Assembly: GCF_024347095.1 (NCBI RefSeq)
Contig: NZ_AP024904.1
Coordinates: forward strand, 186,001 to 250,000
Length of the DNA: 64,000 nucleotides
Reading direction: 5' to 3'
Origin: Vibrio rhizosphaerae
GTDB lineage: Bacteria > Pseudomonadota > Gammaproteobacteria > Enterobacterales > Vibrionaceae
The notes beneath the pieces were generated by a model. It was not told where the DNA came from. It made no database searches and saw only the letters and a program-made list of their open reading frames with translations. Shown here piece by piece: positions 35,617 through 45,816 of this stretch (position 1 is the stretch's first letter; every line of letters starts with the position of its first letter). A program made the translations under genes and the position numbers.

Positions 35617-36657
35617 TCAAGCTGAGGTGTCGGGCTTAACTTGCCATGCGATCATTTCACCTGCGCGGATCGGCACCACGGTTTCGTTACCGAACGGCAT
35701 GACTTCAGGGACTTGCCAAGGGGTTTTGACCAGCGTGATAGTGTCGGTATTGCGTGGTAAGCCATAGAAATCCGGGCCGTGGTGGCTGGCAAACCCTTCC
35801 AGACGGTCTAATTTGCCCGCTTGTTCAAAGACTTCTGCATACAGTTCAATCGCAGCATGTGCGGTATAAGAGCCTGCACAACCACAGGCATTTTCTTTGT
35901 TGGCTTTGGTATGAGGCGCGGAATCGGTGCCGAGGAAGAACTTCGGATTGCCGGAAGTGGCCGCCTGAATCAACGCTTGTTGATGCGTATTGCGTTTGAG
36001 AATCGGCAGGCAGTAATAGTGAGGTTTAATGCCGCCGACGAGCATGTGATTGCGGTTATACAACAGATGGTGTGCGGTGATGGTCGCTGCTACATTAGGC
36101 CCCGCCTGCTCCACAAATTGGACTGCATCCGCGGTGGTAATGTGCTCAACGACAATCTTCAATTCAGGGAAATCACGCACAATCGGTGCCAGTACATCGC
36201 GCAGAAATGTCGCTTCCCGATCAAAAATATCGACGTCATGGTGGGTGACTTCACCGTGGATCAACAGCAGCAGCCCAGCATCTTGCATCGCTTTAAGCAC
36301 CGGATAAATGGTGTTGATCGCGGTGACACCGGAGTCGGAATTGGTGGTCGCACCGGCAGGATACAGTTTAGCAGCAACGACACCGGATAATTTGGCCTGC
36401 TGGATCATTTCTGGCGTCGTGTTATCGGTTAAATACAGTGACATCAGAGGGGTGAATCCGGTGCGGGGCTGAGCATCCATAATCCGTTGCCGGTAAGCCT
36501 GCGCCATTGCGGGTGTGGTTGTCGGTGGAACCGTATTGGGCATAATCAGGGCGCGGCCGTTATAGCGGCTGATATCTCTGACTGTGTCTGGCAAAACGTC
36601 TCCGTCCCGCAGGTGTACGTGCCAGTCATCGGGGCGGGTCAGTGTGAGTGTTGTCAT
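35617..36657 (-). CDS. pyrC: Dihydroorotase
   Basis: 346-residue class II dihydroorotase, close in length to E. coli PyrC (348). It closes carbamoyl aspartate to dihydroorotate in pyrimidine synthesis. Visible metal-site residues are His13 and His15 in [11 protein letters not shown], carboxylated Lys97 in AAKLYPAG, histidines in [10 protein letters not shown] and VVEHITT, and Asp in [20 protein letters not shown] precedes the start by good spacing. It is cytoplasmic and transcribed alone. I did not find the C-rich start/hairpin arrangement known for pyrimidine control of E. coli pyrC clearly enough to claim it. Confidence 0.95.
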   Translation of the reverse strand: MTTLTLTRPDDWHVHLRDGDVLPDTVRDISRYNGRALIMPNTVPPTTTPAMAQAYRQRIMDAQPRTGFTPLMSLYLTDNTTPEMIQQAKLSGVVAAKLYPAGATTNSDSGVTAINTIYPVLKAMQDAGLLLLIHGEVTHHDVDIFDREATFLRDVLAPIVRDFPELKIVVEHITTADAVQFVEQAGPNVAATITAHHLLYNRNHMLVGGIKPHYYCLPILKRNTHQQALIQAATSGNPKFFLGTDSAPHTKANKENACGCAGSYTAHAAIELYAEVFEQAGKLDRLEGFASHHGPDFYGLPRNTDTITLVKTPWQVPEVMPFGNETVVPIRAGEMIAWQVKPDTSA

Positions 36658-36892
36658 AAACGATTTCCACCTTTATCTCTGTTGCTGAAAGTATCTCTGC
36701 TACTGAAATGTCAGTCCGCTCGGATGCATCAAAGAGCGAACGATATGAATGCCGGGGATCATAGAAGAAAAAGTAATCCATTGCATCTATTAAATACTGG
36801 GGCATCAATAAAACACTACGGTTGGGCTTGGATGCATAGTTTATCGTGATATGCTTATCGGCTATCACTCAAGAACCAAGGAAAGTAACAGC

Positions 36893-38710
36893 ATGTCAGC
36901 AAAAGTTGATCAAATTCATATTTATCCGGTGAAATCCGTCGGTGGGATTTCATTATCACAAAGTTGGGCGGATAAAGAAGGACTGGCCTTTGACCGACGT
37001 TTTATGCTGGCGTTAGCGGACGGAAGTATGGTGACCGCCAGAAAGTTTCCTCGTTTGGTGACGGTGCGTTCGGCACTGATGCCGGATGGCGTGATATTTC
37101 AGGCTGAAGGGCAAGCACCGCTGCATATTCGCTATGCTGATTTTAAAATGCAGGAAATCGCCACCACGGTCTGGCGCGATACCTTCACGGCCTACACGAC
37201 GACCGATGAAGCCAATGACTGGTTCAGTCGGGTCATTGATCGTCAGGTTGAACTGATATTTACCGGGGAACTTTCACAGCGCTATCGTGAGTCGGTTGGT
37301 AATACGGTCGGATTTGCCGATGGTTATCCTCTGCTGATTATCAGCCAAGGTTCATTGGATGAACTGAATCGTCGCAGCCCTGAACAGCATGTGATGCAGC
37401 AGTTCAGACCCAATCTTGTCGTCGCCGGAACCGAGCCGTTTGCCGAAGATGGCTGGAAGCGTATTCGGATCGGGACGGCTGAATTTGAACTGGTCAAACC
37501 CTGTGAACGCTGCATTTTAACCACAGTTGAGCTAGAGCGCGGTCAACTGAGAGCATCACAAGAGCCGCTGAAGACATTAGCACAATTCCGGCGAGACACA
37601 TCCGGCGGGGTGTTCTTTGGTCAGAATATGGTGGTTCGGACCGCGGGCATGGTGCGGGTCGATGATGTGGTTGAAGTGCTGGAATATAAAGACAAAGTGC
37701 AATATCCCGATGAGCAGCCCCAGTGGTATAGCATGACTTGTGTCGAGAAAGAGGAAATTGCCCGCAATTTCGTGACATTCTGGCTCGAGCCACAGCACGG
37801 TCAAATCCCGGTTTATCAGCCGGGACAGCATTTACCCATCGCGTTAACCATCAATGGTGAAACGATCCATCGTCATTATACGTTGTCTTCCAGCCCTTCC
37901 CGGCCGGGACGGCTGGCGATTTCAGTCAAGCGGATGAACGGCGGGCGGGTGTCGAACTGGTTACTGGACCATTTCCAAATCGGTGACGTGCTTGAGGCTC
38001 AAAACCCGAACGGTGAGTTCCATTTACAGTCGGATTCATCTCATGCTCCGTTGCTGCTTTTGTCGGCTGGCAGCGGGGTTACGCCGATGCTGTCGATGTT
38101 GCGTTATCTGGCGGATCATCAACAAGTCCGGGATGTGGTGTTTTATCATCAATGCAGTTCGGTGGATGATATTCCGTGTCGTGAAGAGATCGAGCATTTG
38201 AACGATCAGCATGCGGGTTTGAAGGTGATTATCTCCCTCACGCAACCCCCGCAGGACTGGTTTGGCTTGAAAGGGCGGTTTTCGTTATCGCATCTGCGTC
38301 AGGTGAAGGATGTTGAACGGCGTCAGGTGTTTGTCTGCGGGCCGGACGGGTTCATGCAGAAAGCGAAAAATTTGCTGATGAAGGCCGGTTTACCCGCGCA
38401 TTATTACCATCAGGAAGCATTCGGTGCTCAAAAGGTTGCGGAGCGGCCGCATCTGAATGTGAGCCTGACGTTTAACGGTAAAACGGTGGCGGGCAACAAT
38501 CAACGGACATTGTTAGAGCAGGCGGAAGATCAAGGCATCGCGATCAGCAATAGCTGTCGGGCCGGGTTATGTGGTGCTTGTCGGGTGAAGGTCACGCAAG
38601 GGCGAGTGTCGCAGCCCGATGTTCCGGCGCTGGATGATCAAGCACGTCAGGCTGGCATGGTATTAGCGTGTTGTTGTGTACCGGATTCCGATCTGGAGAT
38701 TCAATATTAA
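36893..38710 (+). CDS. MOSC-ferredoxin reductase fusion (YcbX-like)
   Basis: 605-residue multidomain oxidoreductase. Residues 1-270 form a MOSC N-terminal beta barrel plus MOSC domain, with the cofactor-binding cysteine in VKPCERCILTT, as in YcbX/mARC proteins that reduce N-hydroxylated compounds. Residues about 280-500 form an FAD/NAD reductase (HYTLSSSPS, GSGVTPMLSMLRY, CGPDGFM), and the end is a [2Fe-2S] ferredoxin (SCRAGLCGACRVKV, ACCC). The reductase half is paralogous to Hcr in this window. The whole would pass electrons from NAD(P)H through FAD and Fe-S to molybdenum cofactor. ATG 36893 follows AAGGAAAG; the upstream ATG at 36851 is not supported. Confidence 0.82.
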   Translation: MSAKVDQIHIYPVKSVGGISLSQSWADKEGLAFDRRFMLALADGSMVTARKFPRLVTVRSALMPDGVIFQAEGQAPLHIRYADFKMQEIATTVWRDTFTAYTTTDEANDWFSRVIDRQVELIFTGELSQRYRESVGNTVGFADGYPLLIISQGSLDELNRRSPEQHVMQQFRPNLVVAGTEPFAEDGWKRIRIGTAEFELVKPCERCILTTVELERGQLRASQEPLKTLAQFRRDTSGGVFFGQNMVVRTAGMVRVDDVVEVLEYKDKVQYPDEQPQWYSMTCVEKEEIARNFVTFWLEPQHGQIPVYQPGQHLPIALTINGETIHRHYTLSSSPSRPGRLAISVKRMNGGRVSNWLLDHFQIGDVLEAQNPNGEFHLQSDSSHAPLLLLSAGSGVTPMLSMLRYLADHQQVRDVVFYHQCSSVDDIPCREEIEHLNDQHAGLKVIISLTQPPQDWFGLKGRFSLSHLRQVKDVERRQVFVCGPDGFMQKAKNLLMKAGLPAHYYHQEAFGAQKVAERPHLNVSLTFNGKTVAGNNQRTLLEQAEDQGIAISNSCRAGLCGACRVKVTQGRVSQPDVPALDDQARQAGMVLACCCVPDSDLEIQY

Positions 38711-38792
38711 AGGACATTGCCTGATGATGAGCGTACCGGGTGACCGGTACGTTCGAGCGATTGGTGAGCGCTGCTTTATCCGGTTGTCGGCA

Positions 38793-39419
38793 TCATCTCA
38801 TTGTGTCGCCGACTCCCAGTAAACTCTGGCGTAATTGATGCAGTTGCGCCAGTTGCCCGTCAAACAGCTGTTCGGCGATGTGTGCCGCTGCCACGCCGGA
38901 CTGCATTTTCTTTTGCGCTTCACGTAATAATAAGATGAGATGCACTTCCGGTGAGAGACCTTCAACGGGTTGCGGGCATTGTACCTGCCATTGCTTGAGT
39001 AAATGAGTCAACGGATTGTCATGCAGTTCAGGTGCAAACTGGCACACTTCGTCAGTCAGTACACCGAGCAGATGGGCGTGGACTGGCATTTGTGGTGTGG
39101 TGTCAGAGAGACGATTCAGCACGGCACGGCATAACGGGCTGAGAGTGACAAATCCGGCTTGTGCCGGAAAGTCGTGACGCAGCCGGGCTGAAAATTCAAT
39201 GCGTGTCAGGCGGGTCTGCGGAAAAATAGTCAGCGCATGCAGGCACTGAAAGGGGATCCACAGCGCTTGCTGTGCCGTTGCCGCATATTCGTGCTTGCCG
39301 AGTTTTAAGAGCACCGTACCCTGCTCAACGAGCAGCAGAACGTGTTTCAGCGATTTTTTCCGGGCGGTGAGTTGTAGGTAATCGGTGGTGGCTGAATCCA
39401 CTTGAATGGCGTAGTGCAT
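38793..39419 (-). CDS. Cupin-only AraC-like protein
   Basis: 208-residue protein whose N-terminal half resembles the cupin sensor domain of AraC-type regulators (LKHVLLLVEQGTVLLKLG, QQALWIPFQCLHALTIFP, RIEFSARL, then FVTLSPLCRAVLNRL). The expected C-terminal double helix-turn-helix is not evident: the last 60 residues are helical (REAQKKMQSGVAAAHIAEQL) but lack the GF/Y-x-S-x-S-x-F-x-R-x-F signature. It could be a truncated regulator or a ligand-binding modulator. ATG 39419 (AGAGAG upstream) is preferred to the upstream in-frame start at 39455. Confidence 0.55.
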   Translation of the reverse strand: MHYAIQVDSATTDYLQLTARKKSLKHVLLLVEQGTVLLKLGKHEYAATAQQALWIPFQCLHALTIFPQTRLTRIEFSARLRHDFPAQAGFVTLSPLCRAVLNRLSDTTPQMPVHAHLLGVLTDEVCQFAPELHDNPLTHLLKQWQVQCPQPVEGLSPEVHLILLLREAQKKMQSGVAAAHIAEQLFDGQLAQLHQLRQSLLGVGDTMR

Positions 39420-39746
39420 GGTCGGTCTCTCTTTGTCAAACGCGCATACTTTCAAACGCGCCTAGGTTAACGTGTCCGCCCGTAAAAGCCAAATAAACTA
39501 GGCTATACTCAACTGGGAGCTTTTCATTCTGTCAGGTATGATTGATCAACCATGAAGCGATCGCCCTGCCGGGCTGAGATTCCGTCGGGTCAGGCAAAAA
39601 GGATAGGATTGGCTTTAGATGATGAAATCTGATAGGCTTGCTCTCCTTTTCTGGTCAGACCAGAGATGTAGTTAGTCAACAATAGCTGCGAATACGGGGA
39701 AGTGTGCGTAGAATGAGCCAGTTTTTTCGAATCATATAGTATTATA
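39420..39746. other. Divergent intergenic region
   Basis: About 330 bp between the cupin protein and the acyltransferase gene. It contains two short stems (CCTGCCGG/CCGtCGGGTCAGG near 39567-39592, and CTGGTCAGACCAG near 39652-39664). No gene or recognised RNA is visible. Confidence 0.35.
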
Positions 39747-40898
39747 ATGACATCAATAACCGATCCTTATGCAGAAATTCGTCCTTATGACGACGATGAG
39801 ATTCCTGCAGCTATCAATCGTCTCATTCAGGACGATGAATTTATCCATGCGATTGTTCAGCATCGATTCAAACACCATGCAGGGTGGATTCAAACCCTGA
39901 TCAGTCCTTGGGTCAAAGTGTATTTAAAGCTCAAGTGGCGCAAACTGAATTCCGTTGCAGCCATTCAGCTGGAAGTGAAGAAATATCTCGATCAAACCTT
40001 AGCAACCACCTCCGGTGGCGTGACGTATTCCGGTCTCGACAAGCTGGATAAAAATCAAGCTTATCTGTTTGTGTCCAACCATCGCGATATTGCGATGGAT
40101 CCGGCGCTGGTGAACTATGGGTTGCATGTTTCCGGCCATCAAACCGTCAGAATCGCGATTGGCGATAATCTGTTACGTAAACCTTGTGCGACTGAGCTGA
40201 TGAAACTGAATAAAAGTTTTATCGTGAAGCGTTCTGCCAAAGGGCCGCGTGAAATGATGAAGGCCTTGGCAACGTTGTCCGGCTACATCAAAAACTCGTT
40301 AGAAACCGGCCATTCGATTTGGATTGCGCAGCGTGAAGGTCGGGCCAAAGACGGCAATGATTTTACGGATCCGGCTATTCTGAAGATGTTTTATGTGGAA
40401 GGTCGCAGTAAAAAAATCGACTTTGCAACATATATTAAGTCACTGAAAATTGTGCCGGTCGCAATTGCCTACGAAAACGATCCCTGCGATCTGGCCAAAG
40501 CCAAAGAGCTGTATGAGAAAGCGACGCTGGGCGCGTATGAAAAAAGCGAATTTGAAGATATTGACAGTATCATTCAAGGAATCGTCGGTGAAAAAGGGCG
40601 GATTCATGTGGCATTCGGTGATGTGATTGAGCAGGATTTCACCACGCCAGATGCATTGGCTGAAGAGATTGACCGCCAGATTCATCAACATTATCAGCTG
40701 TTTCCGATCAATCGACTGGCTGCCGGATGTGAAAGTGATGAAGTGACTCAGGCGACACGCGAGATACTCAACCAAAAACTGGCTTGTCTGCCGGAAGGCG
40801 CACATCCGTATCTGCTGGCCAGCTATGCCAATCCGGTCAAAAACAAACCTCAAGTTTCCGACAGCAATTCGCTGTCAGAAATCGACTCAAGCGTCTGA
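39747..40898 (+). CDS. PlsC-like glycerolipid acyltransferase
   Basis: 383-residue protein of the 1-acylglycerol-3-phosphate acyltransferase superfamily. The catalytic block is SNHRDIAMDPAL with His112 and Asp118, one residue more apart than the classical H-x4-D. Later blocks match acceptor-binding motifs (SFIVKRSAKGPREMMKAL, IWIAQREGRAKDGNDFTDPA, LKIVPVAIAYENDPC). No clear membrane helix is visible, so it is probably membrane-peripheral. It likely transfers acyl groups to a lysophospholipid or similar acceptor. It differs from canonical PlsC in its long N-terminal (~100 residues) and C-terminal extensions. It appears monocistronic. Confidence 0.75.
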   Translation: MTSITDPYAEIRPYDDDEIPAAINRLIQDDEFIHAIVQHRFKHHAGWIQTLISPWVKVYLKLKWRKLNSVAAIQLEVKKYLDQTLATTSGGVTYSGLDKLDKNQAYLFVSNHRDIAMDPALVNYGLHVSGHQTVRIAIGDNLLRKPCATELMKLNKSFIVKRSAKGPREMMKALATLSGYIKNSLETGHSIWIAQREGRAKDGNDFTDPAILKMFYVEGRSKKIDFATYIKSLKIVPVAIAYENDPCDLAKAKELYEKATLGAYEKSEFEDIDSIIQGIVGEKGRIHVAFGDVIEQDFTTPDALAEEIDRQIHQHYQLFPINRLAAGCESDEVTQATREILNQKLACLPEGAHPYLLASYANPVKNKPQVSDSNSLSEIDSSV

Positions 40899-40908
40899 CA
40901 TCCTTCCC

Positions 40909-40968
40909 GATTCTCCCACTGCCAATGGTCGGGAGAATCACCGTAGCAAGAACATTATCTTGCTACGG
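40909..40968 (+). terminator. Double stem between acyltransferase and LRR-like gene
   Basis: Two stems in series: GATTCTCCC/GGGAGAATC (40909-40939) and CCGTAGCAAG/CTTGCTACGG (40941-40968). The second overlaps the last codons of the convergent gene. No long T run, so efficiency is uncertain. Confidence 0.5.
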
Positions 40969-41608
40969 CACCACCCAGTGTTAAATTTTTCGGCCATTTC
41001 TGGATTGCGTTCCCGCCCAGATAGATGTTGCCTTTCACGGTCATCGTTTCAGGAAAAGCATGAACTCCCGAGCCTCCGATATATAAATTCCCTTCGACAA
41101 TCAGGCCGTCCGGCAGCGCTGTTAACGGTGTGCGGATGACACTCAAATCGCCTTTGACTCTCAGCCGGGCCGGCAGTGTTTCTAATGGCGTGTCCGTAAA
41201 ATTTAAATAACCGCCGACCCGGACGCCCCGGGGCCAACGTTTGATTTTGGAACCGAGTAAATTGGCATAGCCTTTAATTTTGGTTCCGGGATACACGGTC
41301 TCTAACTGACAATTGGTTGCAACCAGCCCGCCTTGAATATCGATGTCTCTGGGCAGTACACGAATCGGGGTTCGGGAAATATTCAAATCTCGTTTAATCA
41401 CCAGACCGGATGGTAACTCAGTGATGGGCTTGCCGCTGAGATCCAAATTGCCGTAATTATCCAGATAGTTGAGGATCTGGTAATGATTCAACCCTGAAGC
41501 CACAGTGATTTGAGCCAAGCTGAGACTCAGTAATCCGATCAAGACAGTCAAAAGTGTACGCACTTTGTATCTGAGTATAAAAACACTGAACATAAAAACG
41601 CGGGACAT
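40955..41608 (-). CDS. Exported LRR-like beta-solenoid protein
   Basis: 217-residue protein with an N-terminal hydrophobic export segment (LLTVLIGLLSLSLAQITVASG). It is followed by about eight short repeats of roughly 20 residues with the pattern L-P-x-x-L-x-V-x-G-x-L-x-I-x-x-T-x-L (ELPSGLVIKRDLNISRTPI, TLPARLRVKGDLSVIRTPL, ALPDGLIVEGNLYIGGSGV). This gives a right-handed leucine-rich or bacterial solenoid fold, probably periplasmic. No catalytic motif is seen; a binding or surface role is inference. I choose ATG 41608; the longer frame starts at a TTG (41656) without a ribosome-binding site. Confidence 0.6.
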   Translation of the reverse strand: MSRVFMFSVFILRYKVRTLLTVLIGLLSLSLAQITVASGLNHYQILNYLDNYGNLDLSGKPITELPSGLVIKRDLNISRTPIRVLPRDIDIQGGLVATNCQLETVYPGTKIKGYANLLGSKIKRWPRGVRVGGYLNFTDTPLETLPARLRVKGDLSVIRTPLTALPDGLIVEGNLYIGGSGVHAFPETMTVKGNIYLGGNAIQKWPKNLTLGGAVAR

Positions 41609-41834
41609 GAAAAGGGTCTGTAGATGCAGTATGGCCGATTGATAGGGGGCTTGCAATGCTGAAAGATGCGGACAAAATCACGATCGAAGTGATGAGTTGA
41701 GAGCGATATCTTCGGGGAGGAAGGGCCAAAAACAGACCACAGACACAAGGTATTCTTGTCTGTGGTGAGCAGTCACAGAACCGGATAAATGGTTCTGTGA
41801 CTGATATTCAGTGAGATGTGATTTTATCGATGAT

Positions 41835-42140
41835 TTATCCGCGGGCCAGCGAGCGGGATTTAAGTTCAAAAATCAGTTTTTCGGCACTGACTTCAAACTG
41901 AAAACGGGCATGAAGTTCTTGTGTATTTTCAGTGATCGGGGTGGTCTCATACTTCACATCTGCGCAGACTTGTTTTGCCAGAGCGATGTATTTATCCAGC
42001 TCAGCCTGAAGTGCGGCTGCACCATTGGCGAGTACCGTGACCTCAGCAACATCGTCCCCTTCTTTGATGATGTAGCCGATTTCACCGAATGTTCCACAGG
42101 CTTCGCAGATTTCGTTTTCTATATTGTCATTTGTACTCAT
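41835..42140 (-). CDS. yfcZ: YfcZ/YiiS family protein (DUF406)
   Basis: 101-residue small cytoplasmic protein matching the DUF406 family in shape: an N-terminal cysteine pair (CEAC), a central helix with A-E-L-x-K-Y, and the terminal F-x-F-E-V-S-A-E-K-L-I-F-E-L block comparable with the end of E. coli YfcZ. The family has no known function. GGGTAACTTT precedes the start. It is transcribed alone, convergent with nothing close. Confidence 0.75.
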   Translation of the reverse strand: MSTNDNIENEICEACGTFGEIGYIIKEGDDVAEVTVLANGAAALQAELDKYIALAKQVCADVKYETTPITENTQELHARFQFEVSAEKLIFELKSRSLARG

Positions 42141-42806
42141 AAAGTTACCCCATTAGTCAGGAACTGATACTCGAATGTTCTGATTGTGTGAGTGACACAC
42201 GATGACCTCAGTATATACCTGAATGATTTCAAACAAGTTGATTTATCACAATGGATGCCGTCTCTCGTGGCTGTTACCGCCCGCGCATGATCGGGGATTC
42301 GATTACGGTGGATAACTAAGTAACACGTTGATTTTGTGTGACAATGGTGATGTATGATGCATCAGAAATATTTATATGTGATTCAACTCTCATAATCATC
42401 AGGATTCATGCCAAGGGGGTAACAGAATTCAGGTGATATTATTGTTCTGCTCAATAGATCTGAGATGATAGCTCGGATATTCAGGCGCTATCATATCTAA
42501 GCACCTGAGTGAACACCATTCTATTCCAATTCGGTGACCTGATCGGAGAGAGCCAGGTGACAATATCCGTGCATCAATTGTCAGCCATATTTTGATTTGG
42601 CAGGGCAGAATGTAATTTGATGACAGCTTGAATGGTGCTGATTACTTTTGGATTGAAGGTTGGGAACTCCGATATTGCTGAGATAACAGCACGGCAATTT
42701 GACGTCCCATATTTTTTGAATGGATTATCATGGTGAAATGCCTCTTACCTTGGCATAACGTGTTTACGGAAAGGTGGGGCTCACCTAATTTAAAGAGAGT
42801 CATATT
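42141..42806. other. Long intergenic region upstream of luxT-like gene
   Basis: About 665 bp with no convincing open frame. One stem is visible, TGATAGC/GCTATCA (about 42468-42493). AAAGAGAG at 42793-42800 is the ribosome-binding site of the next gene. I find no terminator plus GGA array or other RNA signature. A small RNA cannot be excluded by eye. Confidence 0.35.
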
Positions 42807-43295
42807 ATGCCTAAGCGTAGCAGAGAAGAAACAGAAGTCACGATACAGACCATATTAGATGCAGTCGTCTATCAGGTGCTGAACCTCGGTTATGACCGCA
42901 TGTCGTATACGACACTCAGTCAGCAGACAGGTATTTCACGCACGGGGATCAGCCATCACTTTCCTAAAAAGACGGACTTTGCCACAGCCCTGAATAGCCA
43001 GATTTTTCTGCTGTTCACCTCTTATCTTGAGTTGGAAAATGGGGTTGCGGCATTCCGTCGGAGCTGGATGCAGGCATTGGAACACAGCCAGTTTGTTGCG
43101 ATTTTAAGATTTCTGTTCCACCACATCATTTCTGCTGAACGCTCGGTGGATGTCTCGCGTCAGGGGTTAGAACGGATGTACCATTTGATTGAAGAAAAGC
43201 TCGGAACCGATGCGGATAAAGAGCTGGAATGGTTGTTGGGTAAATCATTGGTGGCGATGAGCAATCATGAAATTCTGGAACCGGAGGCGGTTTAA
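42807..43295 (+). CDS. luxT: TetR family regulator, LuxT/SwrT-like
   Basis: 162-residue TetR-type regulator. The N-terminal helix-turn-helix region (MPKRSREETEVTIQTILDAV; YTTLSQQTGISRTGISHHFP) strongly resembles Vibrio LuxT/SwrT, which modulates quorum-sensing small RNAs, luminescence, siderophores and swarming genes. The C-terminal ligand domain is short (about 100 residues), also as in LuxT. The assignment rests on remembered family pattern and the Vibrio context. Its 665-bp upstream region suggests complex control. A bidirectional terminator at 43321-43352 separates it from the convergent chemoreceptor. Confidence 0.75.
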   Translation: MPKRSREETEVTIQTILDAVVYQVLNLGYDRMSYTTLSQQTGISRTGISHHFPKKTDFATALNSQIFLLFTSYLELENGVAAFRRSWMQALEHSQFVAILRFLFHHIISAERSVDVSRQGLERMYHLIEEKLGTDADKELEWLLGKSLVAMSNHEILEPEAV

Positions 43296-43320
43296 CCGAA
43301 GTCATCTATCCGGTGGATAA

Positions 43321-43352
43321 ATCAAAAGGACTGCTGATGCAGTCCTTTTGAT
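43321..43352 (+). terminator. Bidirectional terminator after luxT-like gene
   Basis: ATCAAAAGGACTGC and GCAGTCCTTTTGAT pair perfectly around TGAT. The A/T ends allow use from both strands, serving the convergent chemoreceptor too. Confidence 0.85.
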
Positions 43353-43428
43353 TTGGTTGGGGGGCTGAGTTATCTGACCGATACACGGGCATTGATACAG
43401 CCCGTGAATGGTGTTGGTTTTCCTTGTG

Positions 43429-45462
43429 TTAACGGAAAAAATCGACCTGATTTTTCAGATGTTCTGCCAGAGATTGTAGTGCTGAAGCGCTCTCCGCTGT
43501 TTTCGCATTGGTTTGTTGACCTTGCTGATTCAACTGACTGATTTCTGAAGCACTTTGGGCTACATCAGCAGAAACCTGTGCTTGTTGCTCTGCGGTTGTG
43601 GCAATGGTTTGGGCTTGAGAAGCAATCGAATGGATCTGTTCCGCGATAGTTTCGAGTGATGTTCCGGCATCCTGAGACTTATTCAACATATTATCCGCAT
43701 GATGTTGACTCTGTTGCATCAACTGGACGGCATTTTTCGTTGAATGTTTGAGTTTGTCGATAATGGTGACCACACTCTGAACGGATGTTTGCGTTCTTTG
43801 CGCTAACGTTCTGACTTCATCGGCGACGACCGCAAAACCACGGCCCTGATCACCAGCCCGTGCCGCTTCGATCGCTGCATTGAGGGCCAGCAGATTGGTC
43901 TGTTCGGCAATGGCATCAATCATTTCCGTGACCGTCTGAATGCTTTCACTATCGGTTCTGAGCTGATCGATAGCCTGAGAGGATTGTGTTAACTGATCAT
44001 TGAGTTGAGCCACATCGATACAAACATCTTCCACCAAATTCAAACCCGATTGAGTATTCTCGTTGGCCTGGCGGACATTTTCTGCAATCGCTTCGACCTG
44101 CATGGCAACATCTTTCGCGGAGGTTGCCATCTCTTCAATGGCAGTTACGACCTGTTCAACCTGTTCATGTTGCCGTTCGGACTGATTTAATCCGACATTC
44201 GCATCGCTGAGCACGCTGGCGGACTGATCCTGAACCTGATCACTGGTCGAACGGATATTCCCAACCAATTGGTTCAGTTGCGCCATTGTTGCTGCTGCAC
44301 TGTTATATAGCCGGATAATTTCATTCTTGGTATCTTTGGCGCCGGTTTTGATGCTTTGGCTGATTTCCCCTTGTCCCAGTCGTTCCATTATCTGGCTTAA
44401 GCTGATTAACGGTTTGATGGTGTGGCTGAGGAATAGCGCAATGATGACAAATGTTGCCCCGCCGACCAACGATGAAATCAGGACAATCAATTTCAGGAGT
44501 GCCTGACTACCCTCGGTGATTTCATCAATATTGGTGCCGCCAAGTAGTTTCCACTCCCAGCCGGGAACATCGGTATAGACGAGATAGCGTTCTTGAATGT
44601 CTCCTTGCGTGGCCTGACGATAGCGAATCAAACCGTTACTATTTTTGAAAATATCGTGAAAGATGGTATTTCCGTCTGCATCTTTTTCGGCAAGAATCGA
44701 GTCTGCTTGTGTATTGTTGCCGCCGAGCAGATATTTTCCTTGGGCATGTTCACGTGCATCTACGACCATTGTGCTACCGGTTTTGCCCCACTTCACCTGA
44801 GTGAGATTACTCAAGAGCTTGATGGTTGCTTCTTCAACAGGAACACCGATAAACGAGATGGCCACAATCTGCTGGTGGCGATTTTTGATCGGATTGTAGT
44901 AAGTGAGATAATGCGTGCCAAACAGATTGACCTGAGCATAGTAGGGCTCACCACGGCTGAGTTTTGCATAGCCCGGGTGAGATTGCCCCAGCAACGTTCC
45001 GACGGCTCTCGCCCCTTGTTTATTTTTCAATGAAGTCGACACGCGCACCCAGTCCTGACCTGTCGGCAGAAATAAAGTGGCAATCGCGCCGGTGTCTCGC
45101 GTGAATTGATCCACGATATCGGTTGAGCCAATAACGCTTGTCCCGTTCATCGTCACATCTGTCACCGGGTAGCCACGAAAGTCAATGACCTGATCCTGCC
45201 ATGTTAATCCTTTCAGGTAGCTGTTCTGGAAGGTTGATTCCAGTGTTTTGCTGGTATCCAGATAAGTGAAAAACTGTTGCGAGATGGCTTGGGCGATCCC
45301 CTCGACTTTAGATTGGTGATCGGTGAGTGTTGAGTTTAAGAGAATACTTGCAGCGCTACGGTATACAAGTAATGCAATGGTTGAAAAAGAGATGATTAAG
45401 CAAAAGAGCATGATTACTCGTAATTGAGTGTTAATACTCTTGTTTTCGTAGTAACGAATCAT
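43429..45462 (-). CDS. Methyl-accepting chemotaxis protein, fused Cache sensor
   Basis: 677-residue chemoreceptor. A membrane helix lies near 15-37, and a periplasmic region of about 280 residues has Cache-type blocks ([55 protein letters not shown]). These suggest the Cache_3-Cache_2 fusion typical of one Vibrio/Pseudomonas receptor class. A second helix lies near 322-345, then HAMP and the signalling tip [20 protein letters not shown]. No CheR-docking tail is visible. It is convergent with the luxT-like gene. The ligand is unknown. Confidence 0.85.
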   Translation of the reverse strand: MIRYYENKSINTQLRVIMLFCLIISFSTIALLVYRSAASILLNSTLTDHQSKVEGIAQAISQQFFTYLDTSKTLESTFQNSYLKGLTWQDQVIDFRGYPVTDVTMNGTSVIGSTDIVDQFTRDTGAIATLFLPTGQDWVRVSTSLKNKQGARAVGTLLGQSHPGYAKLSRGEPYYAQVNLFGTHYLTYYNPIKNRHQQIVAISFIGVPVEEATIKLLSNLTQVKWGKTGSTMVVDAREHAQGKYLLGGNNTQADSILAEKDADGNTIFHDIFKNSNGLIRYRQATQGDIQERYLVYTDVPGWEWKLLGGTNIDEITEGSQALLKLIVLISSLVGGATFVIIALFLSHTIKPLISLSQIMERLGQGEISQSIKTGAKDTKNEIIRLYNSAAATMAQLNQLVGNIRSTSDQVQDQSASVLSDANVGLNQSERQHEQVEQVVTAIEEMATSAKDVAMQVEAIAENVRQANENTQSGLNLVEDVCIDVAQLNDQLTQSSQAIDQLRTDSESIQTVTEMIDAIAEQTNLLALNAAIEAARAGDQGRGFAVVADEVRTLAQRTQTSVQSVVTIIDKLKHSTKNAVQLMQQSQHHADNMLNKSQDAGTSLETIAEQIHSIASQAQTIATTAEQQAQVSADVAQSASEISQLNQQGQQTNAKTAESASALQSLAEHLKNQVDFFR

Positions 45463-45816
45463 AGGCGTCCTATAGTAAAAATGAATGAGCTAACGTCTAT
45501 AGAGTTTCATTTTTGAGTGAATTAACTTACTAGAAAGTCAATATTGCGTGATTCGATTCAGTAGCACATTGATTTGGATTAACAATTAGCGTCGTTTGTA
45601 CGAAATAAATAAGAATGAACACGATCACTTCATATCGGTGCTTGTTTGGCCCTGATATCGGCTATTTCGCGTTATGTTTTTGAACCGAGATCACGTAATG
45701 ACAGGTCAGTTCAGCGTCTAGCGCCGAACTGACCTGCAACAATACCTTGTCAGCAGATGTCCGATGATCCGGATAGGAAGGAAAGTCGGCCGGCTGAGCC
45801 GGGCCGAGACGTTGAA
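45463..45816. other. Intergenic region with strong stem-loop
   Basis: About 350 bp without a gene. It includes the promoter side of the Cache chemoreceptor and, at 45702-45736, the perfect arms CAGGTCAGTTC and GAACTGACCTG with further pairing (GCG/CGC) inside the loop. The stem lies 80 bp after the homocysteine methyltransferase stop and may terminate that gene on the reverse strand. Confidence 0.5.

Noticed and set aside
36626-36868. 80-codon reverse frame overlapping the pyrC start
   Set aside because: It covers the pyrC leader and start region out of frame, and its own start region overlaps the oppositely transcribed fusion gene's leader. No ribosome-binding site or family.
39560-39600. 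TPP riboswitch, because of a CTGAGA in a GC-rich stem
   Set aside because: The rest of the thi-box (the ACCTGAT...GGATAATACC-type block) is absent, and the downstream gene is a lipid acyltransferase.
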